From: Saccharomycopsis fibuligera x Saccharomycopsis cf. fibuligera
Taxonomy: Eukaryota; Ascomycota; Saccharomycetes; Ascoideales; Saccharomycopsidaceae
Assembly: GCA_001936135.1 (NCBI GenBank)
Contig: CP012822.1
Coordinates: 1,116,001 to 1,180,000 of the forward strand
DNA length: 64,000 nt
Direction: 5' to 3'
The first letter of the stretch is position 1. Each line of letters starts with the position of its first letter. Of the stretch, positions 43,562 to 54,519 are shown one piece after another. The translations under genes were made by a program, and so were the position numbers. The notes under the pieces were generated by a model, which was given only the letters and a program-made list of their open reading frames with translations, was not told the origin of the DNA and did not search any database.

Positions 43562-46500
43562 ATGGCCAAGGCAAAGAAGACCCCCAAGCTCGCCAAAGAG
43601 CCCAAGACGGTTCCTGCCAACGACAAAAAGTCCAGCAAGAAGGGCGCCAATAGCAATGATAAGAAGGGAGCCGCCAATGTGAACGATGAGAAAAAAGGCA
43701 ACAACAATAACAAGTCTGGCAAAAGCAATTTCGATAGAGAAAAATTTCAACAAACCCGCCAAAGTTTGACAGCGTTCACCAACTGGACTGGCAAATTGCC
43801 TTGCACTTTGCTTCATGAGCATTGCCAGAAGCAGAAATGGGAAAAAGTGCAATATGATCTAACCAAACTTGGCGACCGTGGATTCATCGCTACTGCGATC
43901 TTAGCATGGCGTAATCCTCAAGATAACCAAATGGTCACCATCAAATACAAGCCTCCGTATGTTGATCTCGAGGACCCAGCGAAAAACATCATCAATCCGG
44001 TGGAGACTGCCATTGAGGCAAGACACTTGATTGCTACGTTTACATTGCACCGCATTTGTTTTGAGAAAAACTTGCAGTTGATGCTCCCTCCGCAGCACAA
44101 AAAGATCTGGGGCGAGTTGGAAAAAGAAAGAAAGGACTACTTGAAGCAAAACCCAGATAACTATAAGAATGTCTATAATGCCCAGCCGTTTGCGAATTGG
44201 TTGCAAAACGAAGCGGCCAGAAAGAAAAAAGAAAAGCAAAAAGAGATTCAAAGAGAGCAAGAGAGCAGAGAAGCGAAAAAGACAGAAATTGTCATTGGCG
44301 GCAGTTTGCCAAAGCCTGCCAATGGAAATTCCAAAAAGTTGAGTGGTGGCGGATCTGGAAAAGAAAGTACTGCTACCAAGTTTTCAGGTTCTCGTGACAC
44401 CAACCAAAGCCAAGTACAACAGATCACCGCTAGCATGCATAACTTGAAGTTAGAATCCTCAATCCCACGATTCCCTAGAAAAGCGTGGGACCAAGCCCCA
44501 TTATTCGACTTGAAACCAGAAATTAGAGAGTCGATAGAATCTTCAATCAAACACCACATAAACTGGATTGCCGGCGGTGCTGGCGGTGCCGCCACATCGC
44601 ACAAGACCCTAGCTGATTCAGATCAGGCCAAGGACGCAGAACTTGTGTTGGCAAAACTTGGGTTTCGCGCATCGCATGCCAAAGAGGCTCTCGGGTACAC
44701 CACCTCGCTAACACAGGCTCTAGAATGGTTGATTTTCCATTTGCCGGAGGACGATTTGCCGGTTTTTTTTAGCAAGCAGAGAAAAGACTCCAAAGTGAAT
44801 GTGAAAATTGCTGCTGATTTGAAACTTGAGAAGATTGTTCTGGAGTTGCAAAAGAGCGGGTACGACAAGCGGGATATTGTTCGGGAGTACAAAACTGGCA
44901 ACGATAAGGATAGGGGGCTCAGCCTGATTAGCGATATTGTCAACAAGTTGACACTACAGTTGCTTAGCCCTCAACAAAGACAAAAAGTGGAAGCTTTGAT
45001 TGAAAGCAACGCAGGAAGCAACAACGATGGCGAAGACTACGAAGAATGGGTGAACGAAATAGAGGGCCTCAGATCCATCTACCCAGACAAGATCCATATA
45101 GTTGAGCCTGACTTCTCCATAGTCAATATCAAAATCACGCCGGCCCAGTTGGGAGCCGGCTTGATTTCGGTGAACTTGCACTTTAGCAAGCATTACCCAT
45201 TCAGCGTAGTCGGCTTGCAAATATGCATCAAGGAAAACTACAAGTTGGCCAGCTATATCAAATTGGCGATTTTGAAAAATTTGGCCATCACGATCGCGGA
45301 CTCTTTGGCTGGCGATATGTATGTTTTTGCCATCATTGAGCACTTGGAGGGCGCTGTTGCCAGATTGATTGCAGATCCGGGTCCTTTGTACGGTAACCCA
45401 GACTTGGACAAGTCTCGTAAGGCGCCATTGATATCGTCAAGTGCGCAGCAAAAGACCAAAGACAGCAGCGGCAAAAACGCTGCGAAGCGCAACAGAAGAA
45501 ACAAGATTGACGTTGAAGCGGTCAAGCTGAGCTACGAGCAGAGAATGAACGACGCTGCAATGAAGTCCAAACTCGCTAGCCGCGCCACGTTGCCAGCGTA
45601 CGCTAAGCGAAACGCCATCGTGGAGACGATCAACGCTAATAAAGTCACGCTCGTTACTGGCGAAACCGGGTCCGGCAAGAGCACCCAGGTGGTGCAGTTT
45701 ATTCTAGACTATCTAAACAGCGAAGCAAGGGACTTCCAGACCAGCGTGATTGTGACACAGCCAAGAAGAATCTCGACGTTGGGCCTAGCTGATAGAATCT
45801 CGGACGAAAGATTGGACAGCACAGGGAACGAGACCGGCTATGTTATCCGGGGAGAAAACAGGACCAGCAAAGTGACCAGAGTGACGTTCGCCACCACCGG
45901 GATTTTGCTCCGTATGATTCAGGGGCTACTTGGCAGCGGCAATAGTGGTGCGGGCGACGATATGTTTGGCAACTTGGGGTATATCTTCATTGACGAAGTG
46001 CACGAGCGATCTGTGGAGAGCGACTTGTTGCTTACGATCTTGAAGAGCATAATGCAAAGGCTCCCCAAGTTGAAAATTGTGTTGATGTCGGCAACCATTG
46101 ACGTGCAGATCTTCAACGAATTTTTCCAAACTAAGATCGGCAACATACACATCGAGGGAAGAACGTTTCCGATTCAGGATTACTACTTGGACGACGTGCT
46201 AGCAAGCACAAACTTTGCCATTGTGAAGAAAAACCGCAACTTGAAGCAACGCTACGACGACGACGACTTGGACGACGAGGATACCGTGATTAGCCCTAAG
46301 CCGGACTCGCCGTTTTTCCAAAGAGGCAGCATCAACTACGATTTGATTGCGGCGCTCAGCTTGCAAATCGACGAGCAGCTTTGCCAGAAGAACGTCTACG
46401 ACGGGTCGGTGTTGGTGTTCTTGCCCGGGGTGATGGAAATCAACCGTTGCATCGCCAGCATCAGCGCCGCGTTTAGTCAAAGCGGCGGCGGACTGAGGTC

Positions 46501-48181
46501 AGCAGCCTTGTACCCGTTGCACAGTGCGCTTCCGCCAAAAGAACAAAAACGGGTCTTTGACAAAGTGGCAAACAGCAGGGTGAGAAAGTTTGTGGTTTCC
46601 ACGAACATTGCGGAAACGTCCATCACCATTCCGGACTGTGTGGCCGTGATCGATGCGGGCCGTGTGAAGAGCATGCATTATGACCACCAGCTCAAGGCCA
46701 CCAAGTTGGTGGAGCAGTGGTGCTCCAGGGCCGAGGCCAAGCAAAGAAGAGGCCGTGCCGGAAGAGTGAGGGCAGGCGTGTGCTACAAGCTATACACGAG
46801 GGAAACCGAGTCGCAGAGAATGCAGGAGCAGCCGGTTCCAGAGATCCTCCGGGTGAGCTTGGATAGAGTGTACTTGGTGGTCAAGCTGATGGGGATCGGC
46901 CAGGTGGGCAAGTTCTTGAGGTCGGGGTTGAGTGTTCCCAGCGAGAGCAACATTGCGCAAACCAGGAACTTGTTGACGGAGATCGGGGCGTTGGACACCG
47001 AAGGCAGCGGCGAGAGATTGACCGACTTGGGGAGGTATTTGGCGGTGTTGCCGACCGACATTTCCAGCGGCAAGCTTCTTATCTTGGGGACGATTTTTGG
47101 CTGTGTGGAGAAGGCGTTGACGATTGCCGCGGTGGGCAGCAGCGGCAGCCCGTTTGTGGCTGCGGCCGGCGACAGAGACAAAGTGAAGCTGGTCCAGCAG
47201 GACTACTCCAGCGGCGGCGGCGGCGACGTAGTTGCGATGGCCAACGTCGTGGACGGCTACTTGGGCGCCCAGGATAAGAAGCGGTTCTTGAAGGAGCACT
47301 GCTTAGCGTTCGCGAAGCTCAAGGAGATTCTCTCCACGAGACTGCAGCTTGTGCTGGTGTTGCAAGACGCCGGATTTATCCCGTTTGGCTACAGGCCCCG
47401 GGGCTCTTCCGGGGACGCCCACAACGCCCACGACGCCCACAACGCCAACAGCGGCAACAGCAAATTGGTGCGCGCCATCGTGGCCAGTGCAATGTACCCG
47501 CGGATTTCGCGGGCGCAGCATCCAGATCCCAAGTTCATTGCCAGCCACAGCGGCGCGGTGGAAGTCGACCCAGACGCCAAACAGACTCGTTTCTGGATCA
47601 GAAACCCGGCGTTTGGCGACCCCAGCGGCGGCGGCAGCGGCAACGACAACGGCAACGGCAAGCAGCAGCAGCAGCAGCAGCTACCGGCGCTTCGCGCCTT
47701 CGTCCACCCCAGCTCTGTTTTCTTCAACACCCAGGAAAGCTCGAGCGGCGGCGGCAGCGCGGCGAACAAGATCAAGACGGACTTTGTCGCCTACGCCGCG
47801 TCGCACCAGAGCACCAAGTTGTACTTGACGGGACTTACCCCGGTGCCGGTGCTCGCCGTGCTTCTCTTTGGCGGGAAGATCTCGTACGATTTGTCGCTGA
47901 TACTCAGCGGGAGCGGGAGCGGGAGCGGCTCGCCGCACAGGTCGCCGGGGTTGGTGCTCGACGGCTGGCTACCGGTAAGAGCCTGGTGCAAGAACGGCGT
48001 GCTCATCAAGGCGCTCAGAGTGTTGTTGGACAGGGCGATTGCGCGGAAACTTGCGCGGCCGGCGTACAGGGACACGGCAGTCGACGACGGCGACGGCGGC
48101 GACGGCGCGGCGGACGAGGAGAAGGACGGTGCGGAGGAGGTTGTGAGGCTTGTGGAGCATGTTGTTTCTGTCGCGGAGTAG
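43562..48181 (+). CDS. DEAH-box RNA helicase with UBA and RWD domains (YLR419W/DHX57 type)
   Basis: A 1539-residue helicase collinear with S. cerevisiae YLR419W and related to DHX57/DHX29. A Lys-rich head is followed by conserved NWTGKLPCTLLHEHCQKQKW. A UBA-like helix set lies at about 358-400 and an RWD domain at about 485-610 (EEWVNEIEGLRSIYPDK). The helicase core has motif I GETGSGKST (about 698), motif Ia TQPRRIS, motif II DEVH (about 811), motif III SAT (about 842) and motif VI QRRGRAGR (about 1060), then the winged-helix, ratchet and OB-fold regions. An Asp-rich insert (RYDDDDLDDED) lies between core lobes and a Gln6 and Gly/Ser repeats lie in the C-terminal part. The box reads DEVH rather than DEAH, as in some relatives. 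GC content rises strongly in the 3' half. Confidence 0.93.
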   Translation: MAKAKKTPKLAKEPKTVPANDKKSSKKGANSNDKKGAANVNDEKKGNNNNKSGKSNFDREKFQQTRQSLTAFTNWTGKLPCTLLHEHCQKQKWEKVQYDLTKLGDRGFIATAILAWRNPQDNQMVTIKYKPPYVDLEDPAKNIINPVETAIEARHLIATFTLHRICFEKNLQLMLPPQHKKIWGELEKERKDYLKQNPDNYKNVYNAQPFANWLQNEAARKKKEKQKEIQREQESREAKKTEIVIGGSLPKPANGNSKKLSGGGSGKESTATKFSGSRDTNQSQVQQITASMHNLKLESSIPRFPRKAWDQAPLFDLKPEIRESIESSIKHHINWIAGGAGGAATSHKTLADSDQAKDAELVLAKLGFRASHAKEALGYTTSLTQALEWLIFHLPEDDLPVFFSKQRKDSKVNVKIAADLKLEKIVLELQKSGYDKRDIVREYKTGNDKDRGLSLISDIVNKLTLQLLSPQQRQKVEALIESNAGSNNDGEDYEEWVNEIEGLRSIYPDKIHIVEPDFSIVNIKITPAQLGAGLISVNLHFSKHYPFSVVGLQICIKENYKLASYIKLAILKNLAITIADSLAGDMYVFAIIEHLEGAVARLIADPGPLYGNPDLDKSRKAPLISSSAQQKTKDSSGKNAAKRNRRNKIDVEAVKLSYEQRMNDAAMKSKLASRATLPAYAKRNAIVETINANKVTLVTGETGSGKSTQVVQFILDYLNSEARDFQTSVIVTQPRRISTLGLADRISDERLDSTGNETGYVIRGENRTSKVTRVTFATTGILLRMIQGLLGSGNSGAGDDMFGNLGYIFIDEVHERSVESDLLLTILKSIMQRLPKLKIVLMSATIDVQIFNEFFQTKIGNIHIEGRTFPIQDYYLDDVLASTNFAIVKKNRNLKQRYDDDDLDDEDTVISPKPDSPFFQRGSINYDLIAALSLQIDEQLCQKNVYDGSVLVFLPGVMEINRCIASISAAFSQSGGGLRSAALYPLHSALPPKEQKRVFDKVANSRVRKFVVSTNIAETSITIPDCVAVIDAGRVKSMHYDHQLKATKLVEQWCSRAEAKQRRGRAGRVRAGVCYKLYTRETESQRMQEQPVPEILRVSLDRVYLVVKLMGIGQVGKFLRSGLSVPSESNIAQTRNLLTEIGALDTEGSGERLTDLGRYLAVLPTDISSGKLLILGTIFGCVEKALTIAAVGSSGSPFVAAAGDRDKVKLVQQDYSSGGGGDVVAMANVVDGYLGAQDKKRFLKEHCLAFAKLKEILSTRLQLVLVLQDAGFIPFGYRPRGSSGDAHNAHDAHNANSGNSKLVRAIVASAMYPRISRAQHPDPKFIASHSGAVEVDPDAKQTRFWIRNPAFGDPSGGGSGNDNGNGKQQQQQQLPALRAFVHPSSVFFNTQESSSGGGSAANKIKTDFVAYAASHQSTKLYLTGLTPVPVLAVLLFGGKISYDLSLILSGSGSGSGSPHRSPGLVLDGWLPVRAWCKNGVLIKALRVLLDRAIARKLARPAYRDTAVDDGDGGDGAADEEKDGAEEVVRLVEHVVSVAE

Positions 48182-48378
48182 ACGTCTCCAGCGCATGCAT
48201 GGCCTGGCGGGCCCGCTTCCAAGTCCACTTTCAAGTCCAAAAGTGCGCTCTGTCAGCCAGCCAGCCAGCGGCGCCAACGGCGGAGCAAAAGCCTCGGAGC
48301 AAACGGTCCGGTTCCGACGTCGAGCCGGCAGACGGAGACATGAGCCGACAGCGAGAACCGTTCTTTTTACGGCGTGCA

Positions 48379-48398
48379 GCCGGCGGCATGCCGCCGGC
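48379..48398. promoter_or_regulatory. Perfect 20-bp palindrome containing CGG/CCG triplets
   Basis: GCCGGCGGCATGCCGCCGGC is exactly self-complementary. Inverted CGG and CCG triplets are what Zn2Cys6 regulators bind, and such a regulator is encoded about 1.36 kb downstream. It could equally be a hairpin in the helicase 3' flank. Regulatory use is inference. Confidence 0.3.
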
Positions 48399-48543
48399 GG
48401 CATGCGCTATCGCGTGGAGACGGATGGCGGCTGGCGTGAGGCCCCGGCCGGCTGCCGGGGCCGAGGCAGAAAAGAGGGAAGCAAGCAGGAGCCAGCGCAG
48501 CCCTGGCGCGTCTGGGCGGTGTTGTGCTTGCCGGTAGTCGAGC

Positions 48544-48584
48544 GTGTGACGTGCGACGTGCGACGTGCAACGTGCGACGTGCGA
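48544..48584. repeat. 7-bp tandem repeat (GTGCGAC), about 6 copies
   Basis: Six heptamers with two single-base variants, directly followed within 10 bases by a second heptamer repeat. Confidence 0.88.
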
Positions 48585-48593
48585 TAGTAGATA

Positions 48594-48618
48594 GCTGGGT
48601 GCTGGGTGCTGGGTGCTG
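48594..48618. repeat. 7-bp tandem repeat (GCTGGGT)3.6
   Basis: Perfect heptamer repeat over 25 bases with a different unit from its neighbour. Confidence 0.88.
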
Positions 48619-48961
48619 TAGCCGAGCGCTGTTCGAATAAAGATACTCTTCTGGCTTGGCTGCCTGTGCGGGACTGTGCGAGTTGCACGGTACTGGCCAT
48701 CGCGTAAGCCCCGATTCCGACGCGCGCGTCTGTCAAAATTTTTCGTTCTCGCTGCAAACTCTAATCTGCCGAGACCTTTACTTTGTTTGCGGCAGCAGCA
48801 GCCGGTGCGGTGCGGTGTAGTATGGCACAGTGCGGTGCGGTACGGTGCGGTAGACTGCGGTGCGGTATATAACCCCAGTGCTGCTCCCTGGACATCGGCC
48901 GCCTCCCAGTTTCGCTGGATTGCTTATATTGTGCGCCCATTCTCCCTTTTCAGTTGAGGTC

Positions 48962-48987
48962 TTTTTTTTTTTTTTTTTTTTTTTTTT
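48962..48987. repeat. 26-base T homopolymer
   Basis: Uninterrupted T run in the 5' flank of the zinc-cluster gene; such tracts are often nucleosome-free in yeast promoters. Confidence 0.85.
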
Positions 48988-49755
48988 GTTGTTGCTGCTG
49001 CTGTCGCTCTTGTGGTTTTATTGTCTCGCTGCTTCTTTTTAGGTTCCGCCCTAATTGTCAGACATTGGCCTGCGTCGATTGTCCCCCCGACCGTTTTTGT
49101 TCCATCTCCTTCCATCTTACATCACTTGGCTGCCCATCGGTCGTCGTCCTATAGGACATATCCTGTTTATCTTCCCAGCAGCGCTGACTGACTTATAAGG
49201 TACCCCAGTTTCCGGCTATAAAGGTGTTCAGCTCTGCCTCTTTGACGTCAAACACAAGAGGAGCAACAGAACAAACAGAAGGGATAGAAAAAGAACCACG
49301 TTGCTGGACAAAACAAGGCAACAAGAGTCGAAAACAAAAAAATAAAAAATAAAATAAAAAATAAAAGAAAAAAATAAGAGAAAAATTTATCTCCGTCTCT
49401 GTCTGCATTAGTAATAGAGACTCAGCAGACAGAAAACACCAAGAGGCCCGTCGCCACTATATAAACAGACTCTCCCTCCAAGGCTGGGTGTCTGTTCGCA
49501 GGACGCGTGCTGCACTTTGACCACAACATCACAGACAGGGCCAGTAAATCCTGTTCGCGCTATAAGTCTTGCTTTGGGTTCTCGTCCAACCACCAAAGTT
49601 TATCTGTCTCCCGTCCGTACTGAGGCCGCGGTTGCCCACCAAGCAAGGTCCCCGGTACACACCCACACAGACAGACCTCCATTGTCCGGATCCGCTAATT
49701 GTCACACTCCCCTCCCCGTCCTGGCCAGTGTATATATAGCACGCCACAGTCCGTC

Positions 49756-50481
49756 ATGGTAAACAGGGTGGACAGCCTGCGTGCGCTGGCTCCTAACGGG
49801 CCAGTGCTGCTGCTGCTGCCGCTGCTGCTGCTGCAGCAGCAGCATCCAGATTACGACGCCGCCAGCAGCTGCAACAAGAAAAAAAGAGTCGGCAAGGCCT
49901 GCGACAACTGCCGGATAAAAAAGACCAAGTGCAACGGCAAGAAGCCGTGCGATAAATGCCTACTAGACAACCGCATCTGTACGTTTTCCGAGCGTCGTCG
50001 TGACAAGGAAAAACACTATCCCGCCGGGTATTTGGAGTTGTTGGAGACACGGTCCCAGCTACTAACCAGGTCGTTGCAGAAGTTGGTGGAGTTGTCCATC
50101 GAGGGCCACGATATGCTGAGGTTTTTCACCGACAAGTACCCAGTGGTGGAAGTAAACCCCGCCACCGGCGGCCCCACCGTGTCTATCAACAAGGCCATTG
50201 ACGCCTTGGTGACCCACGAGGGGTTGCTCAGCGGTGTGCCAGTGGAGTGGGACGAAGGCACGCGGATTGCCGCGGGTTTTGACCAAAGAGACTCCGAAAA
50301 GGCCGTCAGTGCCATCAAAGCGTTTGCAAAGCACAGCAGCGGCAAGGCTGGAGGCCTCAGCGGGTTGAGCGCCCCAGGCCAGCAGCTTGAGCAGCAGCAG
50401 CTTGAGCAGCAGGACTCGCCAAAGCCAAAGGTAAAGAAGGAGCCGCGCGATACGCTGTTCGGCAAGCCTGGCAGTCCCGAT

Positions 50482-50512
<31 letters not shown>

Positions 50513-52068
50513 ACGCCTCTGACGAAGTTGGAAATGACAGCGGCAACGAGAACGACAGCGACAATGTCAACAGCAAGGGCGCCGCCGACGGCCTAAAATT
50601 GGAAGAAAACGATTTCAGCTTCTCCTTGCCGTTGAACGAATCCAACACCCTCGCTTCCCTCTCGCCAGTTTCGTCCAATTCTGACCACTCGATTCCAGCG
50701 TTTTTCCAGCTGTCCAACGCAATCGCCGTCGCCGGCCAAGACGCCCAGTTGTCCATCAACGGGCCAGAGCTAGCAAATGGCGACGTCTTCGATTTGAACG
50801 CCAACCAGCGCGACTTCATGATCACCGGCGACAGCACAATCAGCGGCGACAACACCGCCGCCAACACCAGCAGCAACAGCAACAACGCTGGCAACGACCA
50901 CAGCTTGGCGTTGCACAGCGGCACCGGCACCAAGATTCTCTCCGCTGCGTTGAACAGAAACTTGTCAATGGGAGACTTTGAAAACTACTCGCCGGGCGCA
51001 AGCTCAGATTTCAACAGCAATAATAACAGCAACTCGCTATTCTCCAACGTGGGCTACAACAGGTCGCTGAACAGTTTGAGTTTGAGAAGCAACACAATGA
51101 CGCACGCCAACAGTGCCAGCAGTTGTTTGTTCTTCGACGATAAGAAAAAGCCAGAGTTGAGGGCTCTAACCAATGCCAGTGGCGTCCCGGCGAGCAAAGT
51201 CTGGGGCTTCCAGCCAGATAGTTATAATAACAGCAGCAGCAACGCTGGCCTGAAACCGTTTTCGCCAGTGGACAGCTCTGCCCCAAACAGTGGTTTCCCA
51301 GGCTCTTTCAGCACAGGTTTGAGTGCCAACACCAACGCCAACGCCAACGCCAACGCCAATATCAATGACATCAGCAGCAGCATCATTTTCCCCAGAAATT
51401 TTGCTGCTGAATTATCTAGTCCTGTCGGATCGCCGGTGCTTTCCTCGCCAGCGCTCACCGCCATCCCAAATGACTTGTCGTTAGCAGCCAATGGCCCTAA
51501 TAGCAGTTCTCATTCCAGCAGTGCTGGAAACGCGACCAAGTTGACCAGAAAAACGTCAGATGGCCACATTTCCAAACCGTCTCATCACTACCATCCACAC
51601 GCCCATGCTCATTCACACAGTCACGGACTCGGCCATGGCCATGGCCATGGCCATAATGCTTCCAAGTTGGCTAACCTGTATCTTAACTTAGCCAGCGCCA
51701 CGCCAGCAGCAACGACAAAAAGATCCAGCACTTTTCCAATCGGCGCCGCCTCTAGCGGCTCTAATGTCGGCACGCCAGAGGATACCTCTCTTGACTTGTT
51801 TCAAAGCAGCAACGATGGATTGGCCAACAGTGGCACTAACGGTTTTGTTGACGCCAGTATTAACGGCGACAGTAATGGAAAAGACAAAGACGCGGAATCA
51901 CTGTTCAAGAGACTCAGCGCCGACTTGAGCAGCTTTGGTATCGGCAATGGAAATGCCACCTTCAACGACAAAACTGATAGCAGTGATTTCTTTTTGAGAA
52001 ACGGTGCAGCCGGGGTAGGCTCCGCTGGTGGGGTTGTGGATGAGCTCATCGGCTTTCCTGATTTTTAG
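49756..52068 (+). CDS. Zn2Cys6 transcription factor, Fcr1-like
   Basis: A 770-residue regulator starting at ATG 49756; the in-frame sequence upstream has no ATG. Residues 49-75 form a zinc binuclear cluster, C-x2-C-x6-C-x5-C-x2-C-x6-C (KACDNCRIKKTKC then CDKC). It is followed by a short linker and a helical GYLELLETRSQLLTRSLQKL region, and by a conserved-looking LLSGVPVEWDEGTRIAAGF at about 155-175. This arrangement resembles C. albicans Fcr1, a negative regulator of drug resistance; that link is from memory and unproven. The rest is Ser/Asn/Ala-rich, with Ala10, a NANANAN repeat and a His-rich segment at about 612-635. Before the cluster eight CTG codons (49807-49833) read as Ser in this clade, giving a Ser-Gln tract rather than poly-Leu. 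No fungal-specific middle homology domain is evident. Confidence 0.82.
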
Positions 52069-53334
52069 TCAGTGACGATTTGACTTGTGGTAATGTGTGT
52101 GTTTGTTTGTTACGAATGTTACGTTTTCCTACTTTTTTTTTACGCTTTTGGTTCCTTGGTAATTTCATCAGTTCAGCTTATTGCTAACATTCTAATTCTA
52201 TAACTTTTTGAACCCTTTTTTTAACGATGTGATGATGCAATGAGTTTTTTTTTTCTTTTTTCTTTTTTTTTGTTTTTGCTTGTTCACCTATTTTATTTGT
52301 TGCTGTATTATTACTAATTTTTTGTTCTTTTTTTTCTTTTCCTAATTTGTTTTACTTTTTTTTTTATTTCTTTTCCTGTCTGTCTTGCCTTTACTTACTA
52401 ACCAAAGGCAAAGCAATATTGTTGCTGCTTTTCTGTTTCTGCGTTTATTTCCAACCTCAGGCTTCGCATCCATCCTTTCCTTTCTCACACTGTCCTCTAT
52501 TTCAAAGCATTTTGCCGGCTGTTAATAAAGTTAGCCACGATTAATTCCGCCATTATTATGTCATAATAATTTTAATTTCAATATTCTACGTTTTGTATCC
52601 TTATTCGAACTACTCTGTAGATTTTTGCTAGCTAGCTAGAGATGTTCTGGCTTTGGGCGTATACTGTCACCCTGCGCTATTTACAAAGGATTTCGGGGTT
52701 TCTTTTTTTTTTTTTTTTTCTGTTTTGACTGCTTTTATAAAATTTTTACCAGAAACATTCTCAAAGCATGTCGCACAAATTAAACACCAACTTGTGACAT
52801 AAAAATTTCACAATAAACAGCTAGTAGTGGTATCCAGAGTTGTTGCTGGTTCAGGCAAACTCCGATTGCTCTGCACCGGTATTCGTGCAAGTGTCTAAAC
52901 ATCTATCAGCTTACTCTAGTTAACTAACCTGCAACGAGACTCTTTATGGAAAAACTTTTGACCAAAGTGAATCATCATCTGTTCAAACAATGGTATACAC
53001 GGAAAGAAATGGCAGTTTGCGATTTGATAATTGCAGCAAAAGATCTATAGTACGGCCACAAGGTTATGGCTACGGACTTGCGCCGTCATTTCCGAGGGTA
53101 TAGTCATGTGTATGTCACATTATAACATTATCGGGGGCAGGAGATAGAAAGAAAAAAAATAAAAAAAAAAAAAATGAAAATGAAAACGAACAAATGAAAA
53201 TTGAACCAATTATAATAAAATTTACCTCTTTGCTTATTGTAGCTTACTACTGTTGCTAACTCAGTTTTTTTATCTGCAAAGACACTAAACATCCAGCAAA
53301 TAAATATTCAACCGTCATCATCATATATCCAACA
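52069..53334. other. Intergenic zinc-cluster gene-ACP1
   Basis: About 1.27 kb. Long T-rich tracts (52120-52380, 52700-52720) follow the upstream gene and A-rich tracts precede ACP1 (53150-53175). No coding feature supported. Confidence 0.5.
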
Positions 53335-53736
53335 ATGTTCAGATTGACCGCCGCTAGAACTCTTGCTAATGCTGCCCGTCCAATGATGGCCCGTTACGCC
53401 ACCCCAAAGGCTGCTCCAATTGCCATTGCCAAACTCAACAACAACGGCTTTGGCTTTGCTCAGAAATTGCAATTCTACTCTACTTTGCCAAAGGAAGACG
53501 TTGCCAAGAGGGTCATTGATGTTGTCAAGAACTTTGACAAGATTGCTCCAACTGCCAGCATCAATGCAGAAACCACATTCGTTAACGACTTGGGTTTGGA
53601 CTCCTTGGACACTGTTGAAGTGTTGGTGGCCATTGAAGAAGAATTCGATATCGAAATCAACGACAAAGATGCCGATGAAATTAAGACTGTTGGTCAAGCT
53701 ATTGACTACATTGCTGCTCATCCAGATGCTAACTAG
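53335..53736 (+). CDS. ACP1: Mitochondrial acyl carrier protein
   Basis: Carries acyl chains for mitochondrial type II fatty-acid synthesis and lipoate formation, and is a structural partner of complex I and the Fe-S assembly complex. The 133-residue precursor has a basic, Ala/Arg-rich, acid-free N-terminus ([20 protein letters not shown]) typical of a mitochondrial presequence, with the mature part beginning at about residue 45-50. The carrier domain has the phosphopantetheine site [11 protein letters not shown] with Ser90, then [12 protein letters not shown] and the final [15 protein letters not shown]. Length is close to S. cerevisiae Acp1 (125). Codons are strongly biased (TTG, GTT/GTC, GCT/GCC), suggesting high expression. 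Confidence 0.97.
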   Translation: MFRLTAARTLANAARPMMARYATPKAAPIAIAKLNNNGFGFAQKLQFYSTLPKEDVAKRVIDVVKNFDKIAPTASINAETTFVNDLGLDSLDTVEVLVAIEEEFDIEINDKDADEIKTVGQAIDYIAAHPDAN

Positions 53737-54223
53737 ATGTCGTTTGCTGATTGACCATTGAGACTCAATTGTTATTGTATCGTGATACTTTTTCTTTTTC
53801 GCATGTGGAAGGATGACTGATAATAAAAAAATAATAAAAATAAAAGAATTAAAGGCAACCTGTAAAATTTTATCTTTCTTTATGTTTGTCAATGTTAGAG
53901 TTAGATGAGTTGATGCTAAGTTCACTTTTTTTTATCTCGATCGGTATTCTGTGATTTTATTTCTTCAAAAAGATGTCAGGTGTTTCAGTATTGTTTTCGA
54001 CAGCTGGTCTATTGTGCCATCAAATTTTCAGATAGAAATAAAAACGAAATTGCAAAAATGTATGCTCATGATTTAGTATAGAGACCAAATGAAACCATTG
54101 ATAAAACAAGGTCTAATTGTTACAGGAAGAACTCTCCAAAATTAACATGTATATATGAATGATGATGACATTACTTTGTTACGAATTGTATCTTTACTGT
54201 AGCTTATCTATTTTCTTTTTTTA

Positions 54224-54260
<37 letters not shown>

Positions 54261-54519
54261 TGTTAAGCAAAATCCCCCATCATTAAAAGATTGTTATTGT
54301 CATTATCGCCAATGTCACTGTTCCAGGCTCTCTGCTCAGTCTCTCGATGTGCGTGGTAAAATGCGATCGTGAAAAATAAAACACTAAACGTCAACCTAAG
54401 CCAAACAACTGCGCAACGCCATCACTATTTCTTTCACAGTCATACAACTGTCACCAACCAGACTTATTCCATTATCCAGACAGACCCCCGCACTCTACCA
54501 TTCGAACTTTCCCTGAAAC
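53737..54519. other. Intergenic ACP1-VPS53
   Basis: About 780 bases with the VPS53 promoter and a 29-base A run. A 205-codon antisense frame over ACP1 and this spacer is a shadow of the ACP1 coding bias. Nothing else seen. Confidence 0.5.
54229..54257. repeat. 29-base A homopolymer
   Basis: Uninterrupted A run about 260 bases before the VPS53 ATG. Confidence 0.88.

Larger units (their letters stand above)
48182..49755. other. Repeat-bearing intergenic region before the zinc-cluster gene
   Basis: About 1.57 kb, GC-rich to about 48.9 kb and then T-rich. It holds two heptamer repeats, a perfect 20-bp palindrome, GCGGT-type pentamer repeats (48804-48866), a 26-base T run (48962-48987), and TATATAAA at 49458-49465 and TATATATA at 49731-49738. 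The second TATA is only about 20 bases before the ATG, too close for usual yeast initiation, so the first is the better promoter candidate. Confidence 0.5.

Noticed and set aside
47303-48757. Several 60-180-codon frames over and after the helicase 3' end on both strands
   Set aside because: GC-rich DNA keeps all frames open; they are shadows of the helicase gene or GC-rich spacer.
50016-50933. 305-codon antisense frame in the zinc-cluster gene
   Set aside because: Mirror of the biased Ser/Ala/Asn codons; no motif, while the sense frame has the zinc cluster.
53308-53925. 205-codon antisense frame over ACP1
   Set aside because: Shadow of strongly biased ACP1 codons; sense strand is a clear acyl carrier protein.
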